From contig DDBO01000125.1 in assembly GCA_002332755.1 (NCBI GenBank), positions 1-14,990 of the forward strand: a stretch of DNA of 14,990 nucleotides, given 5' to 3'. A model generated the notes under the pieces. The model ran no database searches, had not been told where the DNA came from, and worked only from the letters and a program-made list of their open reading frames with translations. A program made the translations under genes and the position numbers. This document shows, piece by piece, positions 1-7,171 of the stretch (its first letter is position 1; the number at the start of each line of letters is the position of its first letter). Origin of the DNA: Bacteroidales bacterium UBA2030. GTDB taxonomy: Bacteria > Bacteroidota > Bacteroidia > Bacteroidales > TTA-H9.

Positions 1-509
1 GCCTGAGTATTCCTGAATTCTTTATAAATTTTCTGGTATTCTGATAAAAATTCGCGGTTGCGGGCAAAATCATCGATCACTGCCAGTTGAAAGTCGGCTG
101 CATTTACGAGCAAAGTTTCGTGTTGGCTGTGAATATCAACCAATAAATCACCCAATTGGCGTAATAGTGAAAGGTTTACAGGGGTATCGTTGATGAAAGC
201 CCGACTTTTACCGTTGGGTAAAATTTCGCGGCGTAAAATCAGTTCTGCGCCGGCATCCAGTTCTTCCTGCTGCAGTAACATTTGCACAGAAGGCGTCAGT
301 TCGCAGAATTCTGCTTCAATCACACATTTTTCTTCAGGATTGCGCAGCACCTGAGTGTCGGCCCGGTTTCCAAGCACCAATCCTAAAGCACCGAGCAGAA
401 TGGATTTTCCGGCTCCCGTTTCTCCGGTAATGATGTTAAAACCTTTGCCCGGACAAAATTCCAGGGATTCTATCAATGCATAATTTTTGACTGAAAGCCT
501 GGTTAACAT
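1..509 (-). CDS. recN: DNA repair ATPase RecN, N-terminal part (runs off the window)
   Basis: SMC-like ATPase of recombinational repair of double-strand breaks, cytoplasmic. The first 169 codons are visible; the rest lies beyond position 1, so no stop is seen. The reading starts MLTRLSVKNYALIDSLEF in place (ATG at 509-507; residue 14 is Glu), the usual RecN opening. Walker A motif GETGAGKS is at residues 29-36, and the Q-loop-like DIHSQHE is at 125-131, as in the RecN family. The start is 28 bases after the stop of the DUF4835 gene, so recN is the last visible gene of the bamD-rpoZ-coaBC-porD-recN operon. Seen: motifs and order. Known: family function. The family call is very firm; whether the remainder is intact cannot be judged. 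Confidence 0.95.
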   Translation of the reverse strand, partial: MLTRLSVKNYALIESLEFCPGKGFNIITGETGAGKSILLGALGLVLGNRADTQVLRNPEEKCVIEAEFCELTPSVQMLLQQEELDAGAELILRREILPNGKSRAFINDTPVNLSLLRQLGDLLVDIHSQHETLLVNAADFQLAVIDDFARNREFLSEYQKIYKEFRNTQ

Positions 510-537
510 TGCCAAATGATTAGAGGTTAGCGCAAGT

Positions 538-1434
538 TTACTTACCCAATACGGCCTGGTATTTGGTGCTATTGGCCGGATCTATTTCTTTGAGCAGGTT
601 AACGACTCTCACTTTTTCGTTGTCGGCGGCTCCACTCAAAATATTGATGAATTCATCGCGTTTGGCATCCATAATCAATTGAAAGAGAAAGGAGTTAGGT
701 TTGTCGCGGTAAGCCCGGCGCAAAAGCTCGAAACTCTCAATAATGTTGGCTTTTCCTCTTTCGAGGTCTTCTGCCATCAGGTCGAGGCCCTGGCGATGAT
801 ACTGGTACCAAAATTCGCGTAAAGTATTGAAAGACGTATTGTTTAGGTTCTCTGCCAACCAATATCTATTACGCTGGCTTTCAAACGATTTCCATCCTCG
901 TTGTGGTAAGTTCTGTGCCATGTTTACAATGTTCATAGCTTTTTCGTAGAAGGGAGTGCCTCCGAAAAGGGAAAATGAATCGAAATCGAGTCCTAAAAAG
1001 ATATAAGCATAATAGGCTACAAGAGCAGTTAAATTAGAAGTGATTCCGGATTCCTGGAAATCAAGGGGTTCGAATTCTACATAATTAAATTGGATGTTGT
1101 TATCCATGTAATTGAAAAGAGTGCTGTTGTAGGAACTTTTATAAACCGGACGACGCAATACCAGATTCATTGAGCCCTTGAATTCATCGGTAGATATACG
1201 GTCGCTGATTTGAATCAGCATAGTACACTCAATACGTTCCTCGGTTTTAAACTGATAGCTTGACCACCGTTTATTGTTAACAAATTCATAGAGTGCTGTT
1301 TGCATGGTATTATACACCTGCTTGTCGGTACCCTCCACCTGTTTGGTAGAAACAGAAATCTGACAGTTAAGCTCCTGCGCTGCCATTGTCAGAGGCAACA
1401 AGCTTATCAGCAGAAATAAGAATGTATTTTTCAT
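538..1434 (-). CDS. porD: DUF4835 family protein (type IX secretion-associated PorD)
   Basis: Exported protein of 298 residues. A signal peptide is clear at about residues 1-19 (MKNTFLFLLISLLPLTMAAQ), and the mature part begins ELNCQISV, typical of the DUF4835 family, found only in Bacteroidota. The family has been named PorD, a type IX secretion system accessory protein, probably periplasmic; that link is from memory of family naming, not visible in the sequence. The body is rich in aromatic residues with motifs such as RRPVYKSSYNS and a long amphipathic C-terminal half (WYQYHRQGLD, LLRRAYRDKPNS). It sits 11 bases after coaBC and 28 bases before recN, a gene order I know to be conserved in Bacteroidota. 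Its presence fits the several T9SS-sorted proteins in this window. Molecular role unknown. Confidence 0.88.
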   Translation of the reverse strand: MKNTFLFLLISLLPLTMAAQELNCQISVSTKQVEGTDKQVYNTMQTALYEFVNNKRWSSYQFKTEERIECTMLIQISDRISTDEFKGSMNLVLRRPVYKSSYNSTLFNYMDNNIQFNYVEFEPLDFQESGITSNLTALVAYYAYIFLGLDFDSFSLFGGTPFYEKAMNIVNMAQNLPQRGWKSFESQRNRYWLAENLNNTSFNTLREFWYQYHRQGLDLMAEDLERGKANIIESFELLRRAYRDKPNSFLFQLIMDAKRDEFINILSGAADNEKVRVVNLLKEIDPANSTKYQAVLGK

Positions 1435-1445
1435 GGCTTTATTCT

Positions 1446-2651
1446 TTAATTTTCCTGCCCGTTGAGGATATAATCAAAAATGATCTCAGCGATTTTATCT
1501 TTATTTAACAAGGGAGTAGTATATCGGTGGCCATTTATGGAATATATGGTTACTTTGTTGGTGGAATGGCCAAAAGTGGCGCCGGGGTCATTCATGGAAT
1601 TCATAACAATGAAGTCGGCATTTTTCCTCTTCAGCTTTGCCAGCGCATTTTCTTCTTCGTGATCGGTTTCAAGGGCGAAGCCAACCAGCAACTGTCCCGG
1701 TTTTTTCTTTTTCCCCATTTCTGCCAGGATGTCGGTGGTAGGTTTTAGTTTGATTACCATTTCATCCTGTTTTTCTTTCTTAATTTTAATTTGAGAAGTC
1801 TGCTCAGGGGTGAAATCGGCCACAGCGGCTGCCATAATGGTGATATCGGCTTCAGGAAAACGTTTCAGGCAGGCTTCGGCCATCTGCGCAGCGGTCTCAA
1901 CTTTAATAAGTTCGATATGAGTATGATTGACAGAGAGATGAACGGGGCCTGAGACAAGGATAACGCGGGCACCTCTATGGGCAGCTTCTTCAGCCAGGGC
2001 ATATCCCATCTGCCCTGAAGAATGGTTGCTGATAAAGCGTACGGGGTCCACCGGTTCACGTGTTGGCCCGGCACTTACCAAAACCGTTTTATTGGCTAAG
2101 AGGTTTTTTTTTTTGAAAAAATCGGAAATGATTTCGAAAATAACTTCAGGTTCTTCGAGGCGGCCTGCGCCGCAGAGGCCCGAGGCAAGTTCGCCTGTCT
2201 GGGGGGCAATCAGCGTATGCCCAAACTCCTGTAATTTCCGGATATTGGCCTGAGTAGCCAGATGATTAAACATATCCACATCCATGGCAGGTGCAAAAAA
2301 CACTGGACATTTGGCTGCAAGGTAGGTGGCAATCAACAGATTGTCGGCCAGGCCGTTGACCATTTTCCCTAATGTATTGGCTGTAGCAGGAGCTATGAGC
2401 ATGAGATCGGCCCAGTATCCTAAATCCACATGGCTGTTCCATTCGCCATTTTCAGGATTGAAAGGCTGGATAAGGACAGGCCGTCGGGATAATGTGCTCA
2501 GCGTTAGAGGAGTAACAAAATCGCAGGCCGAAGGGGTCATAATTACCTGCACCTCAGCACCTTCTTTAACCAAAAGGCGAACCAGCAACGGAATTTTATA
2601 GGCGGCAATGCTGCCGGTTATCCCTATGATAATTTTTTTCCCCTTCAGCAT
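1446..2651 (-). CDS. coaBC: Bifunctional phosphopantothenoylcysteine decarboxylase / phosphopantothenate-cysteine ligase
   Basis: Makes 4'-phosphopantetheine from 4'-phosphopantothenate and cysteine in coenzyme A synthesis; cytoplasmic. 401 residues, the usual length. The CoaC half (about 1-180) is an FMN flavoprotein with GITGSIAAYK at 10-19, the catalytic His at 74 (NSHVDLGYW), LIAPATANTLGK at 85-96, PAMDVDMF at 121-128 and the substrate flap ELASGLCGAGR at 154-164. In the flap the position of the E. coli catalytic Cys is Ser157, with Cys160 three residues later; I believe LASG variants are common outside proteobacteria. The CoaB half (about 186-401) has SAGPTREPVDPVRFISNHSSGQ without gaps (Asn209 is the adenylate-contact Asn), AAAVADF at 274-280 and KIKK at 289-292. 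An A11 run lies exactly in the linker (separate entry). Start is 16 bases after rpoZ; same operon. Confidence 0.97.
   Translation of the reverse strand: MLKGKKIIIGITGSIAAYKIPLLVRLLVKEGAEVQVIMTPSACDFVTPLTLSTLSRRPVLIQPFNPENGEWNSHVDLGYWADLMLIAPATANTLGKMVNGLADNLLIATYLAAKCPVFFAPAMDVDMFNHLATQANIRKLQEFGHTLIAPQTGELASGLCGAGRLEEPEVIFEIISDFFKKKNLLANKTVLVSAGPTREPVDPVRFISNHSSGQMGYALAEEAAHRGARVILVSGPVHLSVNHTHIELIKVETAAQMAEACLKRFPEADITIMAAAVADFTPEQTSQIKIKKEKQDEMVIKLKPTTDILAEMGKKKKPGQLLVGFALETDHEEENALAKLKRKNADFIVMNSMNDPGATFGHSTNKVTIYSINGHRYTTPLLNKDKIAEIIFDYILNGQEN
2104..2114 (-). repeat. A11 homopolymer (sense strand) at the CoaC/CoaB linker
   Basis: Eleven consecutive A on the coding strand (T on the given strand), encoding Lys180-Lys182 and the first two bases of Asn183 of CoaBC. 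It lies between the decarboxylase and ligase domains. One added A gives the tail KPLSQ then stop; one removed A gives TS then stop. Either product would be about 184-187 residues, the size of a stand-alone CoaC. The tract and the frame consequences are read directly from the sequence; slippage itself is inference. Confidence 0.9.
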
Positions 2652-2667
2652 GTCTAAAAAATCGTAT

Positions 2668-3009
2668 TTAATCGTTCATATCCTGTTCAGGATAACGCCA
2701 GGAAACCTTGCCCTGCAAAAACTCAGCAATAGCTACCAAAGTGGGTTTGGGGAAGGTTTCATACTTTTTCGACCATTCAATCTGGTCAAAATTCTCGTAA
2801 ACCTCTTCCAATGAGTCGGTAGATACCTGAAACTGTTTGATCTCTTCATGAATGGTTCCTCTCAGTTCTTCGTTAATCTGGTTTGCACGTTTCGAGAGGA
2901 TGGCAACGGTCTCATAAATATTGCCGGTGGGTTTGTCGAAATCACTGACACGGCGGGTAACGGCGAAGTTGTCAGCCTTTAGTTTTTTGTATTTTGAGAT
3001 ATAATCCAT
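2668..3009 (-). CDS. rpoZ: DNA-directed RNA polymerase subunit omega (Bacteroidota type)
   Basis: Small RNA polymerase subunit that helps assemble and stabilise the beta' subunit. 113 residues, longer than the roughly 90-residue proteobacterial protein, as is usual for the Bacteroidota form. The fold core is recognisable: FAVTRRVSDFDKPTGNIYE (about 15-33), then AILSKRANQINEEL (36-49), where the conserved helix carrying the R-A-NQI pattern aligns with the omega/Rpb6 family. The C-terminal extension (EFLQGKVSWRYPEQDMND) is characteristic of the Bacteroidota members. It lies 23 bases after bamD and 16 before coaBC, the same position this gene has in other Bacteroidota, which supports the assignment. 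The symbol rests on family and context, since sequence identity to E. coli omega is low. Confidence 0.88.
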   Translation of the reverse strand: MDYISKYKKLKADNFAVTRRVSDFDKPTGNIYETVAILSKRANQINEELRGTIHEEIKQFQVSTDSLEEVYENFDQIEWSKKYETFPKPTLVAIAEFLQGKVSWRYPEQDMND

Positions 3010-3032
3010 AGGTAAGTATTATGTTTTTGAGT

Positions 3033-3836
3033 TTAACTTTTCATTTTGGCTACTTTGAAAGAATATTCAACAAGCGTTTGTAGCTCTTTAAGCCTTCGGC
3101 TTTCAGGGTAAAGTGATTTAAAATCGTTGAATGCATTTATGGCTGCCTGGTGTCTTTCCAAACGTTTCTCGGGGACACTGCGTTCAGCATAGTAATACCA
3201 AGATTTCACAATGTAATACATTACTTCTTCTTCGTAGCGGGTGTCAGGATAATCTTTTAACAAATTTTGAAACGACATAATGGCAGCTTGAAATTCATCC
3301 ATCTTATAGTAAAGTAGGGCGTTATTAAAGGCCTTTTCTTCGAGTTTTAGCCTGAGTTTATCCATAAGTTCGTTGGCCCTGTTCACCCTGTCGCTTTTGG
3401 GGTAACGGTTGATAAACAACTGAAAGTCTCTTATGGCATCGAGTGTGCTTGTCTGGTCGAGGTAAGAAGGAGGGGAGTTGAGGTATGAGCAATAGGCACT
3501 CATATACAGGCATTCTTCTGCAAAGCGACTGTTAGGAAAATTATCCGTGAATCGTTTGAAATAATATCCGGCAAGCAGGTAGTCTTTTTGATAGTAATAA
3601 GCGTAGGCGTAGTAGTATGCAATTTTTTCCTCTTTTTCGGTTCCCCTGAAAAAAGGATTTATTTGATCGAAAAGTTGAAGGGCACGGTAATAGTCTTTGC
3701 TTTCGTAGTAAGCAATTGCGGCCTCATATTTAAGGTCGTTGTCCGTGCTTTTGTAAATTTTCTGATATTTCGAGCAACCACTTAATAGAATGATTGCCAG
3801 TGATATAGATAAAAATACCAGTCTCGTTTTTTGCAT
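3033..3836 (-). CDS. bamD: Outer membrane assembly lipoprotein BamD
   Basis: Lipoprotein of the BAM complex that inserts beta-barrel proteins into the outer membrane, facing the periplasm. 267 residues. A lipoprotein signal ends at LLSGC with the lipidated Cys21. The body consists of tetratricopeptide-like helical pairs (YYESKDYYRALQLFDQI, YYQKDYLLAGYYFKRFTDNF, ALLYYKMDEFQAAIMSFQNL, AAINAFNDFKSLYPES), five TPR-like units as in BamD, with the hallmark FPNSRFAEE and YPDTRYEEE turns. First gene of the minus-strand operon leading to rpoZ, coaBC, porD and recN. A TATCTTTG promoter box ends only four bases before the ATG (separate entry). The start is fixed by the signal peptide. Its substrates here would include the TonB receptor encoded next door. 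Confidence 0.94.
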   Translation of the reverse strand: MQKTRLVFLSISLAIILLSGCSKYQKIYKSTDNDLKYEAAIAYYESKDYYRALQLFDQINPFFRGTEKEEKIAYYYAYAYYYQKDYLLAGYYFKRFTDNFPNSRFAEECLYMSAYCSYLNSPPSYLDQTSTLDAIRDFQLFINRYPKSDRVNRANELMDKLRLKLEEKAFNNALLYYKMDEFQAAIMSFQNLLKDYPDTRYEEEVMYYIVKSWYYYAERSVPEKRLERHQAAINAFNDFKSLYPESRRLKELQTLVEYSFKVAKMKS

Positions 3837-3840
3837 GGTG

Positions 3841-3848
3841 CAAAGATA
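3841..3848 (-). promoter_or_regulatory. Bacteroidota -7 promoter box for the bamD operon
   Basis: On the minus strand TATCTTTG matches the Bacteroidota -7 consensus TAnnTTTG. Only CACC separates it from the bamD ATG, so transcription would begin at or very near the start codon. No TTG at the usual 19-21 base spacing for a -33 element was found. It is the only candidate in the 101-base gap to the next gene. Confidence 0.6.
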
Positions 3849-3923
3849 GGGAAAAATGCGGTGATAATGAATATACTTTCCTTTTAACGGGCAATACTGG
3901 CAAAAAGTATGGAGTAAGTGTAG

Positions 3924-3938
3924 AAAGCCGTAGGCTTT
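3924..3938 (-). terminator. Weak hairpin at the end of the TonB receptor gene
   Basis: On the minus strand AAAGCC-TAC-GGCTTT forms a six-pair stem with a three-base loop, overlapping the last base of the receptor stop codon. There is no U-run after it, so it is at best a weak or Rho-assisted terminator. It is listed because it is the only structure between the receptor gene and the bamD promoter. Confidence 0.25.
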
Positions 3939-6241
3939 TAAAACCTGGTGGAAAATTGAATAGCAAAAACCCTGGGGGGCTGTACATCGGCGGGGCGGGT
4001 CATATATTCCCGATTGAGTAGATTATTAATTATCAGCGAGAAACGTGTATTTTCTGCAGGATCGTACGAAATTCGTAGGTTTATTACATAATCCCCTGTA
4101 TTGTGAATTTGCCGGTATTCTTTCAATCCGGGAACTATCACAGCATAAGCCGCCCCATTCGGAAAGCGCAGGCTATCTTCAAAAGCCCTGTCGATATTGA
4201 TCATGTGGCTGTGCCAATCGAAGGTAAGGCCCGCCGAAAGTTTTTTCCAGCCGGCATCGGCTACCAGCTTACACGAGTGATAAAACCTGTATTTCAATAT
4301 GTTTTTTTCTGTACTAGTATTCTGACCATTGTTTTGTTTGTCAAAATCCGGATCTGTAGGGTTAGTATAGGTATACCCCCCGCTCAATCTATAGTTAAAC
4401 GAGCCTTTTTTGCCCATTGCAGTGAAAGAAATTTCAAAACCTGCGATGTTAGCCCTTGCTATATTTTCAGCTTTAAAGCCTGTATACGTAAAAAAGTCGA
4501 GCAGGGTGGGATTGACCAGGGTATCGGGATAGTATTGTCCAAACGTAAATTCGATCATATCTCTGTAGCGGGTTATAAATGCTGCTATGTCGGCGTATCC
4601 GTTGAGTCCCCCGTAATGAAATCCCTGTTTTATTCCGGCTTCGGCATTCCAGCCTTTTTCAGCTTTTAAATCGGGATTAGGAAATATGCGCAAGGCACCC
4701 ACCTGTGTGGCGGCATATTTTTCGGCTATGGAAGGGTAGCGATAGCCCTGGCCAAAGCTGGCCCTCAGAAAGGTGGCCGAGGAGACTTGATAGTTGATTC
4801 CTGCTCTTATTAATGGGCGGGAATCATCGGTAGCCCGGTTCACCCTGTACATTTCGTAACGTGCACCCAGGGTGATGCGGAGTCGTCCCAATTTCTGTTC
4901 TCCCTGAACATATAAAGCATGCGTACGGGCCGAATGCGTTTGCCTTCCAAAAAAAGAAGAATTGGAAGTAACATATTGGGTGGATACGCCTGCAACAAGA
5001 TTTAAGTTTTCTTTTAAATTTTTAAAAAATTGATATTCTGTAAAATATGTGTCATCAAAAGTATGCGAAAGGGTATCATTCTGGTAGCTCACCCTGAATA
5101 TTCGACCACGAAGGGAATGACGTTCCCCCGGCCTGGGCAAATAAACCACAAAGGGGTCGAGATTGAAGCGGGTATTATCGAATCTTTGATCGAAATTATT
5201 GGCCGGCCGATAAACTCCATCCGTTCCATTCAGCCAGATGAGAAAATTGCCACCCTGGCTTCGCATATAATTTCCATTAATACCTGCCGAAAGCCCCTGA
5301 ATTTTGGGGAAACGGTAGCGGGTATTGAGCGATATCCGGGCAAATTGTTCTGTTTCATTTTCACGATAGCCTTGGTCGGTTTGCAGGGTGATGCCGGTTG
5401 TAATATCGAATGGGCCTTCTCTGCGACTGTGGCTGAGACGCATTCCGGTGTATGCCGGATTCCGTGTGTCCCACCATTTTATCTCAGGCCGTGAAGGATT
5501 TCCATAAATTCCACTGAAGAGGGTAAGCCCTGTCTCGGGTTTTTCTTTGGGGTAGGCAGTTCGAATGTTGATAACCCCGTTGAGGGCAGAGCTTCCGTAC
5601 AATGCTGATGAGGCCCCTTTGATAACTTCCATGCTGCTGATGTTTTCGATGGGCAGGAAATTCCATTTGGCTTCAGAACTTGCACCTGTCAGGAAGGGCA
5701 GTTCGTCGAGCATCAGAAGTACCCGGCTTCCCACACCATACGAATAACCATTTCCTCCGCGAATGCTGGCCTGGTCGTCGAGAATGGTTACTCCCGGCAC
5801 CTGTTGAACGGCTTCATCTATGCTGAGAGTGTGCGTATTTTCGATTTGTCCGGCATCTATTACATCCATCGAAACAATTACATCTGACAAGCGCTGTTCA
5901 TAGCGGGAAGCAGTAATAACTGTTTCGTTAAGCAATTCTACCCTGGGTTCCAGCTTTACATTCAGGGTGATTGTTTCATTGGCCTCTACATCCACAATCT
6001 TTACCTGCCTGTTGTATCCAACCAGACTAAAGGTAATTTTGTGTTTTCCCGGATTGAGGTTCAACTGGTATAAACCCTCGGTGTCGGTCACTGTACCCTC
6101 CGTTTTCCCTGCAACCACGTTCACCCCGGGCATGGCTTCACCTGTGAGTGCATCTGTTACCTTCCCTTTTATCCATGCTTTTTGCCCTGATACATACGTC
6201 ACGAGCAACAATAGCACGAAAACTGACAGCAGGCTTTTCAT
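3938..6241 (-). CDS. TonB-dependent outer membrane receptor with carboxypeptidase-D-like N-terminal domain
   Basis: Outer membrane transporter using TonB energy to import a scarce ligand (for example a siderophore, cobalamin or similar); substrate not identifiable. 767 residues. Signal peptide at about 1-19. A carboxypeptidase-D regulatory-like beta-sandwich is at 22-100 (IKGKVTDALTGEAMPGVNV, then GLYQLNLNPGKHKITFSLVGY), typical of Bacteroidota receptors. TonB-box-like ETVITASR is at 106-113. The plug follows to about 230, with IDEAVQQVPGVTILDD, SIRGGNGYSYGVGSRVLLML and MEVIKGASSALYGSSALNGV. The rest is the 22-strand barrel, ending NNLLNREYMTRP and the terminal FSTRF with C-terminal Phe for BAM recognition. 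At this length it is not a SusC protein (usually about 1000) and no susD gene is adjacent. It starts 9 bases after a T9SS-sorted protein gene, so the two are probably co-transcribed and co-function. Confidence 0.92.
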   Translation of the reverse strand: MKSLLSVFVLLLLVTYVSGQKAWIKGKVTDALTGEAMPGVNVVAGKTEGTVTDTEGLYQLNLNPGKHKITFSLVGYNRQVKIVDVEANETITLNVKLEPRVELLNETVITASRYEQRLSDVIVSMDVIDAGQIENTHTLSIDEAVQQVPGVTILDDQASIRGGNGYSYGVGSRVLLMLDELPFLTGASSEAKWNFLPIENISSMEVIKGASSALYGSSALNGVINIRTAYPKEKPETGLTLFSGIYGNPSRPEIKWWDTRNPAYTGMRLSHSRREGPFDITTGITLQTDQGYRENETEQFARISLNTRYRFPKIQGLSAGINGNYMRSQGGNFLIWLNGTDGVYRPANNFDQRFDNTRFNLDPFVVYLPRPGERHSLRGRIFRVSYQNDTLSHTFDDTYFTEYQFFKNLKENLNLVAGVSTQYVTSNSSFFGRQTHSARTHALYVQGEQKLGRLRITLGARYEMYRVNRATDDSRPLIRAGINYQVSSATFLRASFGQGYRYPSIAEKYAATQVGALRIFPNPDLKAEKGWNAEAGIKQGFHYGGLNGYADIAAFITRYRDMIEFTFGQYYPDTLVNPTLLDFFTYTGFKAENIARANIAGFEISFTAMGKKGSFNYRLSGGYTYTNPTDPDFDKQNNGQNTSTEKNILKYRFYHSCKLVADAGWKKLSAGLTFDWHSHMINIDRAFEDSLRFPNGAAYAVIVPGLKEYRQIHNTGDYVINLRISYDPAENTRFSLIINNLLNREYMTRPADVQPPRVFAIQFSTRF

Positions 6242-6250
6242 AATATGGGG

Positions 6251-6988
6251 TTAAAGCAGGATTCGCCGGACAATTTTCTGCGAAGTCCCAGCTTTACTTA
6301 GTGAAATGAGATATATCCCTTTGGAGAGCTTGCCGGGTTCAATCGATAAATGGCTTTCTCCGGCAGTTATATTCAGAGTTTCAGAATACACCATTAATCC
6401 GTTTATATTGTAAAGTTGAAACAGGAAATTGCCGGATGTCGGGCTGGAAATGAACAATTTTATTTGACCGTTAGGGGAAAGTTGACTCACTTCGAGGCTG
6501 AACTTGTCACCTGAATCATCAATGCCGTAATGGGTCGAGTCGAGCACTTTTATGGAATAAAATGTGACGTCGTAAGGAAAAGGAAGATTAGAGATGTAGC
6601 CAACCACATGGAAGACCAGAGGGTATTCCCCGACTTGCGCTTTTGTGGGTGTCCCTGTAATCAGGGCACATCCTTTGGTTCCTCCTGGCCAAAATCCTGA
6701 GGGACGGCTTGGCAAAAATTGAAAACCTTCGGGAAGGCCTTCTACTCCGGTAACCCCAATAGAATCGATAGGGAGCAGGGGTAAAGGAGGGATAAGCGTA
6801 TCGGCGGGAACCACAACAGTAATCGTAAGATTGTAGGGATAAGTAGCAACGGCAGGAGGAAAACCGGAGGCACTATCGGGATAAATGCCCGGTTTGGTTA
6901 CGTAGGGGTCAGGTGTACACTGAGCGTAAGAGGTTTCTATCACCGTCATTAAGCTAAAAAGAAAAATCAAAGGAAGAATTCTTTTCAT
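6251..6988 (-). CDS. T9SS-sorted secreted protein with putative Ig-like domain
   Basis: Exported protein of 245 residues of unknown function. Signal peptide at about 1-22 (ending ETSYAQ). Residues about 50-150 resemble a putative Ig (He_PIG-like) domain: VEGLPEGFQF then ALITGTPTKAQVGEYPLVF, the recurring pattern GLPxGxxF...ITGTPTxAGxYxxxF, then YSIKVLD closing the sandwich. Residues about 162-245 are a type A T9SS C-terminal sorting domain (FSLEVSQLSPNGQIKLFI, FQLYNINGLMVYSETL, GIYLISL, QKIVRRILL), which directs the protein through the type IX system to the surface or medium. It leads a two-gene unit with the TonB receptor 9 bases downstream, which suggests a surface partner, for example ligand capture. 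That role is inference only; no ligand-binding motif is recognisable. Confidence 0.82.
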   Translation of the reverse strand: MKRILPLIFLFSLMTVIETSYAQCTPDPYVTKPGIYPDSASGFPPAVATYPYNLTITVVVPADTLIPPLPLLPIDSIGVTGVEGLPEGFQFLPSRPSGFWPGGTKGCALITGTPTKAQVGEYPLVFHVVGYISNLPFPYDVTFYSIKVLDSTHYGIDDSGDKFSLEVSQLSPNGQIKLFISSPTSGNFLFQLYNINGLMVYSETLNITAGESHLSIEPGKLSKGIYLISLSKAGTSQKIVRRILL

Positions 6989-7011
6989 GGCTTTAGGATT
7001 TGGTGTTTACG

Positions 7012-7019
7012 CAAATTTA
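7012..7019 (-). promoter_or_regulatory. Bacteroidota -7 promoter box for the T9SS protein / TonB receptor unit
   Basis: TAAATTTG on the minus strand matches TAnnTTTG and sits 23 bases before the ATG at 6988, a normal distance. No -33 TTG at 19-21 bases was found. The box lies downstream of the terminator of the preceding 946-residue gene, as expected for an independent unit. Confidence 0.6.
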
Positions 7020-7098
7020 CAACATTATACATTTATAAGATTTTGACCAGGCCCACTTGTTGCCAGGGCATTTTTGAGAAAAAAAGGTTGGAATCTTT

Positions 7099-7128
7099 AA
7101 AAAAAAAACGTCCCCGGGAAAGGGGACG
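7099..7128 (-). terminator. Strong Rho-independent terminator after the 946-residue gene
   Basis: On the minus strand CGTCCCC-TTTCCC-GGGGACG is a perfect seven-pair GC-rich stem with a six-base loop, followed by ten T. It ends the transcript of the gene at 10012-7172, 43 bases after its stop, and separates it from the next unit, whose promoter box lies at 7012-7019. Confidence 0.9.
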
Positions 7129-7171
7129 CTGAATAACAGAAAGGAGAGAAAAGGCTGTATGAACGCTGGAG

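Noticed and set aside
4103..4669. A 188-codon plus-strand open frame opposite the TonB receptor gene, and another of 154 codons at 5030-5494.
   Set aside because: They lie antisense to a well-supported receptor, have no protein-like domain pattern, no promoter box and no start context; they are shadow frames.
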